In this document: piece after piece, positions 17,967 to 25,771 of the stretch
Numbering within the stretch: the stretch's first letter is position 1
Layout: each line of letters opens with the position of its first letter
Assembly (NCBI GenBank): GCA_018223415.1
Contig: JAGTTQ010000001.1
Location: 3,707,365 to 3,771,364, forward strand
Direction: 5' to 3'
From: Eubacteriaceae bacterium Marseille-Q4139
GTDB lineage: Bacteria; Bacillota; Clostridia; Lachnospirales; Lachnospiraceae
DNA: 64,000 nt
The notes under the pieces: model-generated
Told to the model about the DNA's origin: nothing
Seen by the model: the letters and a program-made list of their open reading frames with translations, nothing else
Database searches by the model: none
Translations under genes and position numbers: made by a program

Positions 17967-17993
17967 GAAAAATAGAAAGAGAGGGTGTGAAAA

Positions 17994-18215
17994 ATGAGCA
18001 ATAGAGAATACGCACATCAGTTATTGGATAGAGTGCCGGAAAGTAAAATATATTACATTATGGGAATTTTGGAAGGTGCGGCAATTCCGGAGGAAGAGCC
18101 AAACGCTGAGACTTTGGAAGCATTTGCAGAAATTGATGAAATGAAGCGGACAGGTGCAGGCCAGCATTTCAGCGGGTCGACAGAAGATCTTTTTAAGATG
18201 ATCCTGGAGGATTGA
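17994..18215 (+). CDS. Antitoxin of a YafQ-type toxin-antitoxin module
   Basis: A 73-residue acidic protein immediately upstream of a YafQ-like toxin, with the stop codon next to the toxin start. Residues 1-35 (MSNREYAHQLLDRVPESKIY and the following stretch) resemble the beginning of the second antitoxin in this window at 35365-35580. The acidic tail (NAETLEAFAEIDEMK) is of the kind that wraps the toxin. Antitoxin identity rests on gene order, size and charge. It might be classed with RelB/DinJ-type antitoxins, but no clear ribbon-helix-helix is visible to me. Confidence 0.7.
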   Translation: MSNREYAHQLLDRVPESKIYYIMGILEGAAIPEEEPNAETLEAFAEIDEMKRTGAGQHFSGSTEDLFKMILED

Positions 18216-18217
18216 TG

Positions 18218-18487
18218 ATGCTGAAAGTAAATGTTTCCGGAAAGTTCAAGAAAGACTTAAAGGTTTGTTCCAAGCGCGGCTATAACTTAAAACTGCTGGA
18301 AGACGTTGTTACGATACTCCGCATTCCGGAAAAACTGCCTCAAAAAAACCAGGATCACTACTTATCAGGAAATTACAAAGGGCGAAGAGAATGCCATATC
18401 CTGCCGGATTGGCTGTTGATTTATGAAATTTATGAAGATGAATTGTATCTTGACCGAACCGGCACACATTCCGATTTATTTAAATAA
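18218..18487 (+). CDS. YafQ/RelE-family mRNA interferase toxin
   Basis: An 89-residue toxin of the YafQ group, which cleaves mRNA in the ribosomal A site. Visible family features are FKKDLKVCSKRGYN near the start, the D-H-x-L-x-G-x-Y-K-G-x-R-E-C-H-I core (DHYLSGNYKGRRECHI) and the C-terminal RTGTHSDLF, which supplies the catalytic histidine region. Start codons TTG, ATG, ATG are stacked at 18212-18220. The ATG at 18218 lies seven bases after GGAGG and is preferred. The gene follows its antitoxin with almost no gap, and the GC-rich hairpin at 18515 ends the unit. Confidence 0.82.
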   Translation: MLKVNVSGKFKKDLKVCSKRGYNLKLLEDVVTILRIPEKLPQKNQDHYLSGNYKGRRECHILPDWLLIYEIYEDELYLDRTGTHSDLFK

Positions 18488-18514
18488 TTAGAGTTTTTCT
18501 TGATTCACTTTAAC

Positions 18515-18544
18515 ACGGCCTGCCGGCATCCGCCGGCAGGCCGT
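18515..18544. terminator. Long hairpin between convergent toxin and amidohydrolase genes
   Basis: ACGGCCTGCCGGC and GCCGGCAGGCCGT form a perfect 13-base stem with a four-base loop ATCC. It lies 28 bases after the toxin stop and seven bases beyond the amidohydrolase stop on the other strand. T-runs are weak on both sides, so it is likely a shared bidirectional transcript end. Confidence 0.65.
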
Positions 18545-18550
18545 ATCTCA

Positions 18551-19717
18551 TTACAGCGTATTATGTACCACATTCCCGTCGATCATCGTCATCCGGCAGA
18601 GCGTCATATTGCTTAACGGATTCCCGTCAAAAACAGCAATATCGGCATCTTTCCCGACTTCTAAGGAACCAATCCGATGGTCAAGGTTTAAGACCTCAGC
18701 CGGGTAAATCGTAAGGCCCTTTATGATGTTCTCCTCGCTCATGCCGCGTCTTGCAAGAAGGCCGGCCTGGTAGGGGAGCCACTGGGTCTCGCTGCCCGTA
18801 TCGGCCGTCAGGCAGACCTTGACGCCTGCGTCCGTAAGGATTCCGGCATTCTCCAGGATCAGGTCCCAGACCTCCTGCTTCACCGGCGCCAGAAGAAGCG
18901 GCCCGACAACACAGGTGATGTGGTTCTCGGCGATCACGTCTTTGATCTTATACCCTTCCGTGGCGTGCTCCAGCGTGAAGTCCAGCCCGAATTCCTTAGC
19001 GATGCGGATGGCCGTCATGATGTCGTCCTGACGGTGGCAGTGGATCCTCACGCGCTGTTCGCCGCGCACCACACGCACAAGGGCGTCCATGACAAAATCC
19101 GGCTCCGGCGCTTTCGACGGATCCGTCTCGGCAGCCTTTAATTTGTCGGAATAGTTCTTCGCCTTAAAGAGCGTCTCACGAAGCAGAGCCGCCGTCCCCA
19201 TTCTCGTCCACGGCATCCGGCTCTGCTCCAGTCCATGAAACCGCTTCGGGTTCTCGCCGAGGGCAAACTTCATGGCCTCCGTTCCCGGGATCATCATCTC
19301 CTCGGCCGTATGTCCGGCCAGCTTGATGGCAATACCCTGGCCGCCGATGATGTTGCCGGAGCCCGGCTGCGTGTAAACTGTGGTAAAACCGGCGTTTCTC
19401 ACCGGCTCAATGGCCCAGTCCTCGGGATTGACGGCGTCTAACGCGCGAAGCTGCGGCGTGATGGGGCTGGAGCCCTCGTTGCCGTCCATCCTGGTGCCGG
19501 GCATGGTTCTCGGCTCACAGAAATTGCAGATATGGGTGTGGCAGTCGATGAGGCCCGGCATGATGACGCCGCCTTTGGCATCGATGACCTCGGCTCCCTC
19601 CGGGATTTCAAGCCCGGCGCCGACTGCCTTGATTTTTCCGTCCTCTACCAGAACCGTTCCGTTTTCAATGGTACCGCTCGTGACGGTGACGACTGTTCCG
19701 TTTGTTACTGCAAGCAT
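18551..19717 (-). CDS. Amidohydrolase (imidazolonepropionase-like family)
   Basis: A 388-residue metal-dependent hydrolase of the amidohydrolase superfamily. Visible are the first metal motif CHTHICNF near residue 60, further histidines in RIHCHRQDD and LEHATEGY, and the catalytic aspartate region LTADTGSE near 305. The C-terminal HRIGSLEVGKDADIAVFDGNP is typical of such enzymes. The substrate is not deducible; homologues act on cyclic amides or peptides. The ATG at 19715-19717 is chosen because AAGGAGG lies nine bases upstream. It is a probable single gene with paired 15-base repeats just upstream. Confidence 0.82.
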   Translation of the reverse strand: MLAVTNGTVVTVTSGTIENGTVLVEDGKIKAVGAGLEIPEGAEVIDAKGGVIMPGLIDCHTHICNFCEPRTMPGTRMDGNEGSSPITPQLRALDAVNPEDWAIEPVRNAGFTTVYTQPGSGNIIGGQGIAIKLAGHTAEEMMIPGTEAMKFALGENPKRFHGLEQSRMPWTRMGTAALLRETLFKAKNYSDKLKAAETDPSKAPEPDFVMDALVRVVRGEQRVRIHCHRQDDIMTAIRIAKEFGLDFTLEHATEGYKIKDVIAENHITCVVGPLLLAPVKQEVWDLILENAGILTDAGVKVCLTADTGSETQWLPYQAGLLARRGMSEENIIKGLTIYPAEVLNLDHRIGSLEVGKDADIAVFDGNPLSNMTLCRMTMIDGNVVHNTL

Positions 19718-19737
19718 TTGCAACTCCTCCTTCATTA

Positions 19738-19771
19738 TAGAATTTTTTCTATATCGTAGAATTTTTTCTAT
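19738..19771. repeat. Paired 15-base direct repeats upstream of the amidohydrolase
   Basis: TAGAATTTTTTCTAT occurs exactly twice, at 19738-19752 and 19757-19771, phased 19 bases apart, and each copy is itself an inverted repeat (TAGAA/TTCTA). The pair sits between the amidohydrolase start and the end of the YcxB-like gene, at about two helical turns: a candidate dimer-binding operator. Confidence 0.5.
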
Positions 19772-20238
19772 GCCTTCTTATGCCCCGGAAGTCCTCTTAA
19801 AAATTCCGAAAGCCCGTCGGGAAACCGGCTCTTTTCCAGGGCACAGCCCTGGTTCCTTCCGATCATCAGATAGAAATCCTCTTTCGTCTCCAGAACCAGA
19901 TAAAGCTGGCCGTAAGAGATTTCTGACGTCCCGAGGCTGCTTTTGGCCTCGAAATGATCGTCATAAAACAGATACTCGGATTTCATGCCCTGCATGGCCT
20001 TGTTGGAGGCATAAGCCTTCTTCGTCTTGTATTCGATGACAAGCCAGAAAATTGCCGGCACAAGAACCGCCAGGATCAGATAGAACGCATCCCAGGTCAG
20101 GTAAGACAGAACCGCCAGGACTGCCATCATGAAAAGGGCCACAAGGGCGATATGGTTGACACGAAGCATGACTGTCCTGGAGAACCGCCTGTATTCCCCA
20201 TACCCCATTTCTGTCTCAAGCCGAAACTTTGGTTCCAT
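19768..20238 (-). CDS. YcxB-like membrane protein
   Basis: A 156-residue protein with an N-terminal region of about 28 residues, two adjacent membrane segments (about 29-46 and 51-68), then a cytoplasmic YcxB-type domain. The telling part is YDDHFEAKSSLGTSEISYGQ followed by LYLVLETKEDFYLMIGRNQG, the usual pattern of this family. Function is unknown. AAAGGAG lies nine bases before the ATG. It is 20 bases downstream of the M42 peptidase gene and may be co-transcribed with it. Confidence 0.72.
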   Translation of the reverse strand: MEPKFRLETEMGYGEYRRFSRTVMLRVNHIALVALFMMAVLAVLSYLTWDAFYLILAVLVPAIFWLVIEYKTKKAYASNKAMQGMKSEYLFYDDHFEAKSSLGTSEISYGQLYLVLETKEDFYLMIGRNQGCALEKSRFPDGLSEFLRGLPGHKKA

Positions 20239-20258
20239 GCCGGCACTCTCCTTTCTTT

Positions 20259-21299
20259 TTAGCCCAGGTATGCCTGGATTAAGCGCAGGGTGTTCTCCAC
20301 GCCGTCTTTGTGGCTTCTCTCATAGCCGTGGGACGCATAGACACCGGGGCCGATGAGCGCATGGCGGATGTCATAGCCGGCCTTTAAGGTGGCTTCCACG
20401 TCGGAGCCGTAGAACGGATAGATGTCCACGGCATAGCCGATTCCGTTGGCTTCTGCCAGTTCCACCAGCTTTTTCACGATGTCATAGTTGTATGGGCCGC
20501 CTCTGTCCTTGGCACAGATGGATACCTCATGCTCCGTACACTGAAGGCCCTTTCCGACGCAGCCCATGTCCACGGACCATGCCTCGGTGACGCCTTCCGG
20601 AACGGATGCAGAACCGCCATGGCCCACCTCCTCAAAGATCGTGAAGTGGAGATAAATCCGGCGCTTCGGCGTCACGCCCTCGTCTTTTAAGTATTTTGCA
20701 TAACCGAGAAGAATGGCGGAAGACAGCTTGTCATCCAGGAAGCGGCTCTTGATGTAGCCGGATTCCGTCACCCGCGTCCGCGGCTCGAAGCAGACATAGT
20801 CGCCCGGCATGATGCCCAGGGCCTTTACGTCTTCTTTGGAGCTTACCTTCTCGTCGATGACGACCTCCACCGAATCCCATGTCCTCTGGGTGGAGCCGTA
20901 CTCCCCGTTCACATGGACGGAGGCGTTTGCAAGCTGGCAGGTGCCCTCGTAGACGCCGTTAAATTTCGTGATGATGCGGACATTTTCCGCCTCGGCGTTG
21001 TTGGCCTGCATGCCGCCGATGTTTGTGAGCTTTAAGCGGCCGTCTGCCTTGATTTCATGCACCATGGCGCCCAGGGTGTCGCAGTGGGCCTCCAAAAGCA
21101 CCGCATCGTCTGCGTCCTCTCCGCCCAGGTCGGCGATGATGCCGCCCTTTCTCGTGCGGTAAGCCGAAAAGCCCAGCGCTTCAAACTCCTTTAACAGGTG
21201 CTCGCCGACTGCGCCGCCGTAGCCCGACGGGCTGTCGATGGCGATCAGTGCTTTTGCCTGTTCGACGATATAGTCGACATAATTTTTTGCATTGTTCAT
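20259..21299 (-). CDS. M42 family metallopeptidase (aminopeptidase/glucanase type)
   Basis: A 346-residue cytoplasmic zinc or cobalt aminopeptidase of the M42 family, which forms large tetrahedral particles trimming peptides. Metal and catalytic regions visible are EAHCDTLGAMV (near 70), SRFLDDKLSSAI (near 185), FTIFEEVGHGGSA (near 220) and SVDMGCVGKG. Length fits the family. It may help digest peptides brought in by importers such as the opp system nearby, but no linkage beyond distance is visible. Confidence 0.88.
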   Translation of the reverse strand: MNNAKNYVDYIVEQAKALIAIDSPSGYGGAVGEHLLKEFEALGFSAYRTRKGGIIADLGGEDADDAVLLEAHCDTLGAMVHEIKADGRLKLTNIGGMQANNAEAENVRIITKFNGVYEGTCQLANASVHVNGEYGSTQRTWDSVEVVIDEKVSSKEDVKALGIMPGDYVCFEPRTRVTESGYIKSRFLDDKLSSAILLGYAKYLKDEGVTPKRRIYLHFTIFEEVGHGGSASVPEGVTEAWSVDMGCVGKGLQCTEHEVSICAKDRGGPYNYDIVKKLVELAEANGIGYAVDIYPFYGSDVEATLKAGYDIRHALIGPGVYASHGYERSHKDGVENTLRLIQAYLG

Positions 21300-21333
21300 G
21301 CCTGTTACCCCTCTTTTCCTTTTTATGTAAGCA

Positions 21334-21363
21334 GGCGGCCGGGCCGTTTTTCATCCGGCCGCC
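21334..21363 (-). terminator. GC-rich hairpin after topB
   Basis: GGCGGCCGG (21334-21342) and CCGGCCGCC (21355-21363) make a perfect nine-base stem just beyond the topB stop codon. The tail is only weakly T-rich, so termination efficiency is uncertain. Confidence 0.5.
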
Positions 21364-21369
21364 CGGCTT

Positions 21370-23577
21370 TTACGGTTCCAGTTTGATTCCGGACAGCATC
21401 TGCGCCAGAGAATTGTTGACCGGCTCTGCGGCCTCCTTCTTCTGTTTGTTCAGATACCTTGCCACATCCTTTTTCGATACGCCGGCGCCTTCCTTTTCCC
21501 GGCGCGCTTTAAAGGCAGAAAGCTTTTCCTTGTAGCCGCAGCGGCAGACGAAAATCTGGCCGTCGCCCTTGCCTCGAAGCTCCATCTTTTTATGGCAGAC
21601 CGGGCAGCGGGCGTTGGACGTCCTGGAGATGGTTTCCCGGTAGCCGCACTCCCTGTCCTGGCAGACAAGCATTTCTCTGTTTTTCCCTTTGACGAGAAGC
21701 ATCCGCTTTCCGCACTGCGGGCATTTGGTGTTCGTCAGGTTTTCATGGCGGAAGGTGCCCTCGCCGCCTTTGATCTGGCCGGTCAGCTCCTCGGAATAGG
21801 CGCGGATGTCCTCCATGAAATCGGCGCGCTTTAGCTCGCCTTTTGCAATTTTTGAGAGCTTCATCTCCCACTCTGCCGTCAGCTCCGGCTTTTTTAAGTC
21901 CTCCGGCACAAGCGTAAGGAGCTGTTTTGCCTTGGAGGTCAAAAGGATATCCTTTCCTTTTTTCTCCAACAGAAAGCTGGAAAACAGCTTTTCAATGATG
22001 TCGGCGCGGGTCGCCACGGTGCCGAGGCCCCCGGTCTCCCCCAGGGTTTTCGCCATGGCCTTATCTTTCGATTCCATGTAGGCCGCGGGATTTTCCATGG
22101 CGGAAAGCAGCGTCGCCTCGTTAAAGTGGGCCGGAGGCTTCGTCTTTCCCTCGGTGACGGAAAACGCAAGGCCTGTAAGCGTATCGCCTTCCTTAAGGCT
22201 TAAAAGCGCCTGTCCCGCGCTCTCCTTCGGCGTGCCCTCTTCTTCCTCAAAGAAGTCATCTCCGCCGTCCGCCTCATAGACCGCCTTCCAGCCGGCCTCT
22301 TTGACGGCGTTTCCATGGGCGATAAATGTCTCATCCCCGATTTTCACGGTGACGGACGTCTGCTCATATTCATAAGGCGGATAGAAAACCGCCAGGAACC
22401 GGCGCACCACAAGGTCGTAAACCCGCCGTTCATCGACGGTCATATGAGAAAGCTCCACGAACTGCTCCGTCGGGATGATGGCGTGATGGTCAGACACCTT
22501 TTTATCGTCCACGAAAAACGGCTTTTCCGGGATTGGAAGCCGGATCAGCCGGCCGCCGATGGTGCGGTAGGGGCCGACGGAGCAGGCCTTCAGCCGCTCC
22601 TTTAAGGTGGGCACAATGTCGGCGCTTAAATACCTGGAATCCGTCCGCGGATACGTCAGCACCTTGTGGTTTTCATAGAGCCGCTGCATCAGATTTAAGG
22701 TTTCCTTTGCGGAATAGTCATACCGCTTGCTTGCGTCCCTCTGAAGCTCCGTCAGGTCGTAAAGAAGCGGCGGCATGGTCTTTTTCGGCGTCCGCTGCAC
22801 CTTTGTCACGACGGCTTTCCCGTTTTTTACGGCCTCGCGGATGCTTTCGATCCGGCTTTTATCAAAAGAGCTTGTGCTCCTGCTCTCCTTGTCCTGCCAG
22901 GTAAATGTAAGCCCCTGATATTTTGCCTGGAGGCCGTAATAGGGCTTCGGCACGAACTGGCGGATCTGTTCCTCCCGTTTTGCGATCATGGAAAGCGTAG
23001 GCGTCTGGACGCGGCCGCAGGAGAGGCTCGCGTTGTATTTGCAGGTCAGCGCCCTGGTGGCGTTGATTCCCACCATCCAGTCGGCCTCCGCCCGGCACAT
23101 GGCCGCGTCGTAAAGATTTTCATAGTCGCGGCCGTCCCTTAAGTTTTCAAAGCCCTCGCGGATGGCCTTATCCGTCACCGAGGAAATCCAGAGTCTTTTT
23201 AACGGCCTGGAATTTCCCGCCTTTTTTAAGATCAGACGCGCCACCAGCTCACCCTCTCTTCCGGCGTCAGTGGCGATGATGACCGACGAAACGTCTTTCC
23301 GGTGAAGCTGTTCCTTTACGGCATGGTACTGCTTTGCCGTCTGGCGGATGACTTCTAACTTAAAGGTCTCCGGCAGCATCGGCAGGTCTTCCAACTTCCA
23401 TTCCTTATATTTTTTATCGTAATCCTCCGGGTCAGCCAGGGTCACGAGATGGCCGAGCCCCCAGGTGACGATGTATTTATCTCCCTCAAGAAAGCCGTTT
23501 CCGCTTTTCTGGCACTTTAAAACGCGGGCAATATCCCGGGCCACGGACGGCTTTTCTGCTATGACAAGCGACTTCAT
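21370..23577 (-). CDS. topB: DNA topoisomerase III
   Basis: Type IA topoisomerase that decatenates DNA by passing single strands. The 735-residue protein has an N-terminal TOPRIM domain (LVIAEKPSVARDIA, TDAGREGELVARLI) and the catalytic tyrosine in LTYPRTDSRYL near residue 310. After the core come two C-terminal zinc-ribbon cysteine clusters, CPQCGKRM...CQDRECGY and CPVCHKKM...CRCGY. A final basic tail (KKDVARYLNKQKKEAAEPV) follows. It is followed by the M42 gene and preceded by recG with a 63-base gap. Confidence 0.93.
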   Translation of the reverse strand: MKSLVIAEKPSVARDIARVLKCQKSGNGFLEGDKYIVTWGLGHLVTLADPEDYDKKYKEWKLEDLPMLPETFKLEVIRQTAKQYHAVKEQLHRKDVSSVIIATDAGREGELVARLILKKAGNSRPLKRLWISSVTDKAIREGFENLRDGRDYENLYDAAMCRAEADWMVGINATRALTCKYNASLSCGRVQTPTLSMIAKREEQIRQFVPKPYYGLQAKYQGLTFTWQDKESRSTSSFDKSRIESIREAVKNGKAVVTKVQRTPKKTMPPLLYDLTELQRDASKRYDYSAKETLNLMQRLYENHKVLTYPRTDSRYLSADIVPTLKERLKACSVGPYRTIGGRLIRLPIPEKPFFVDDKKVSDHHAIIPTEQFVELSHMTVDERRVYDLVVRRFLAVFYPPYEYEQTSVTVKIGDETFIAHGNAVKEAGWKAVYEADGGDDFFEEEEGTPKESAGQALLSLKEGDTLTGLAFSVTEGKTKPPAHFNEATLLSAMENPAAYMESKDKAMAKTLGETGGLGTVATRADIIEKLFSSFLLEKKGKDILLTSKAKQLLTLVPEDLKKPELTAEWEMKLSKIAKGELKRADFMEDIRAYSEELTGQIKGGEGTFRHENLTNTKCPQCGKRMLLVKGKNREMLVCQDRECGYRETISRTSNARCPVCHKKMELRGKGDGQIFVCRCGYKEKLSAFKARREKEGAGVSKKDVARYLNKQKKEAAEPVNNSLAQMLSGIKLEP

Positions 23578-23640
23578 CGGATGCTCCTTTCTTTCCTGTT
23601 CACGGTCTATTATAATCGGAATCCGCCTCTTTCACAAGCC

Positions 23641-25695
23641 CTACAAATTCACCTTTTCATAGCTTTCCGAAAGATACGCCTGAAGCTTCCTGTTAAGCTC
23701 CGCGTGTTCCGGTTTTTCCAGGTTTTCATCCTCCGAAAGGAGCCGGTTCACGTCCTCGGAGACCTCCTTAAGCGTTACGGCGTCCGTATAAATATCGGCC
23801 AGCCGAAACTCCATGTCGCCGCTCTGGCGCAGCCCGAAAATGTCTCCGGGGCCGCGAAGCCGCAAGTCCTCGGAGGCGATGAAAAAGCCGTCGTTTGACT
23901 TGTTTAAGACGGCCAGCCGCTCATTCTGCGCCTTGTCGCCGGAGGCGTCCACCATGATGCAGTAGGACTGCTCCTTTCCACGGCCGACGCGCCCGCGAAG
24001 CTGGTGGAGCTGCGCCAGGCCGAACCGCTCGGCATTTTCAATCATCATGACCGTGGCGTTTGGGACGTTGACACCCACCTCGATGACCGTCGTCGAAACA
24101 AGCACTTTAATTTCCCCGGCGGCAAAGGCCTCCATGATTTTGTTTTTCTCTTTTCCCTTCATCTTTCCGTGCAGGTATTCCACCCGTATCCCCGGAAGCT
24201 TTTCCTTTAACACCTTCGTATAATCCAGGACGTTCTCCGCCTCGATCATCTCGCTCTCCTCCACCATCGGACAGATGACGTAGGCCTGGCGGCCTTTTTC
24301 CACCTCGCCGCGGATGAACCGGTAGGCGCGCTCCCGGTAGCCGGTGTCCACGACGCAGTTTTTGATGGGGAGCCGGTCGGCCGGCAGCTCGTCGATGACG
24401 GAAATATCCAGGTCGCCGTACAGGATGATGGCAAGCGTCCTCGGAATCGGTGTCGCGCTCATGACGAGCACATGGGGCATTTCCCCTTTGTTCCCCAGCA
24501 TCTCCCGCTGCGCCACGCCGAACCGGTGCTGTTCGTCGGTAATCACGAGGGCCAGCCGGTCATAGACAACCTTTTCCTGGATTAGCGCATGGGTGCCGAT
24601 GATGATGTCGGCCTCGTGGGAGGCGATGGCGGCGTATGCCGTCCGCTTTTCCTTTGCCGTCATGGAGCCGGTTACAAGGACGGCCGTCTTTTCGATCCCG
24701 TGGGCTTTAAAAAGCGCCGTGACCGACTCAAAATGCTGCCTTGCAAGCACCTCCGTCGGCACCATGAGGGCGCCCTGGAAGCCGTTTTCTGCGGCCGCAA
24801 GGAGAGCTAAAACGGCGATGATCGTCTTTCCGGAGCCCACGTCGCCCTGGATGAGCCGGTTCATGACGGCGCCGCTTTTTAAATCGCTCCAGACCTCGCC
24901 AAGGGTCCGCTCCTGGGCCGCTGTGAGCCGGTAGGGAAGGGAAGCTTTCAGCCCGTCTGCCATGGCGTGACGCTCCATTACATAGGCGCTTTTTACGTTC
25001 TGCCTTTTTTCCTTTAGGCGGCGCACAGCCAGAAGGAACAGGAAAAACTCGTCGTAAACAAGCCGCTTTCTGGCAAAGCGGAGCTCGGCCTCGTCCTTCG
25101 GGAAATGGATGTGCTCGATGGCAAAATTATATTCGGCCAGCTCGTGAGCCGTCCTGAGGCTTGCCGGAAGGTAGTCCCGCTCCATCTCCCGCATGGAGAC
25201 GGCCTGCTCCACCGCCGAGGTGATGAGTTTATTTCCAAGGCCTTTCGTCTGGGCATAGATGGGCTGCATGCGCCCCAGGCTCTCCGCGTACACCTCCGGC
25301 TTAAACATCTGGGGCTGTTCCATGGTGAGGACGCCGTTCTTTTTTACGACGCGGCCGCGGAAAATATAGCGGCTGTCAGCCTTTAAGGTGTTTTTTAAAT
25401 AGGGCATGTGGTACCAGACGAGCCGCAGCTTTCCCGTCATATCGCTTATGGAGACTGTGACGATGGAGGTGCTTCCGAAATGCCGGCCAGTGGCGCCGCT
25501 TTTTAAATAGCCGTCCACGACGCCGACTTCCCCCTCCTTTAATTCCCCGATGGCCGACGGCTTTTGGTACGTGTCATAGGCCCTCGGATAATAGTGGAGC
25601 AGATCGTCCACCGTCTTTACGCCCACCTTCAAAAACAGGCCGGCCGTCTTCTCTCCGACGCCCTTTAATATTTCTACCGGCTGTGCCTGAACCAT
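23641..25695 (-). CDS. recG: ATP-dependent DNA helicase RecG
   Basis: Branch-migration helicase that reverses stalled replication forks and processes Holliday junctions. The 684-residue product has the N-terminal OB-fold wedge domain (GEVGVVDGYL...), Walker A GDVGSGKT, the DEQH box in LVITDEQHRFG, and motif VI RGRVGRG near 600. Length is typical (about 680). It follows the yloV gene after a terminator at 25716-25762, so it may depend on readthrough or a promoter inside the 76-base gap. Confidence 0.95.
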   Translation of the reverse strand: MVQAQPVEILKGVGEKTAGLFLKVGVKTVDDLLHYYPRAYDTYQKPSAIGELKEGEVGVVDGYLKSGATGRHFGSTSIVTVSISDMTGKLRLVWYHMPYLKNTLKADSRYIFRGRVVKKNGVLTMEQPQMFKPEVYAESLGRMQPIYAQTKGLGNKLITSAVEQAVSMREMERDYLPASLRTAHELAEYNFAIEHIHFPKDEAELRFARKRLVYDEFFLFLLAVRRLKEKRQNVKSAYVMERHAMADGLKASLPYRLTAAQERTLGEVWSDLKSGAVMNRLIQGDVGSGKTIIAVLALLAAAENGFQGALMVPTEVLARQHFESVTALFKAHGIEKTAVLVTGSMTAKEKRTAYAAIASHEADIIIGTHALIQEKVVYDRLALVITDEQHRFGVAQREMLGNKGEMPHVLVMSATPIPRTLAIILYGDLDISVIDELPADRLPIKNCVVDTGYRERAYRFIRGEVEKGRQAYVICPMVEESEMIEAENVLDYTKVLKEKLPGIRVEYLHGKMKGKEKNKIMEAFAAGEIKVLVSTTVIEVGVNVPNATVMMIENAERFGLAQLHQLRGRVGRGKEQSYCIMVDASGDKAQNERLAVLNKSNDGFFIASEDLRLRGPGDIFGLRQSGDMEFRLADIYTDAVTLKEVSEDVNRLLSEDENLEKPEHAELNRKLQAYLSESYEKVNL

Positions 25696-25715
25696 ACCGT
25701 TTCCAAAGCTCCTTT

Positions 25716-25762
25716 CAAAAAGGACTGCCCGGCCGCCATGTCCGGAGGCCTAGACAGTCCCT
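25716..25762 (-). terminator. Intrinsic terminator between yloV and recG
   Basis: On the minus strand GGACTG with inner GGCC pairs with GGCC and CAGTCC, then TTTTTG. It is well formed and lies ten bases after the yloV stop, ending 20 bases before the recG start. Confidence 0.7.
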
Positions 25763-25771
25763 TGCTTTTCT

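Noticed and set aside
19380..20039. Plus-strand 219-codon frame across the amidohydrolase and YcxB-like genes
   Set aside because: It is antisense to two genes, starts without a ribosome site, and crosses the intergenic repeats.
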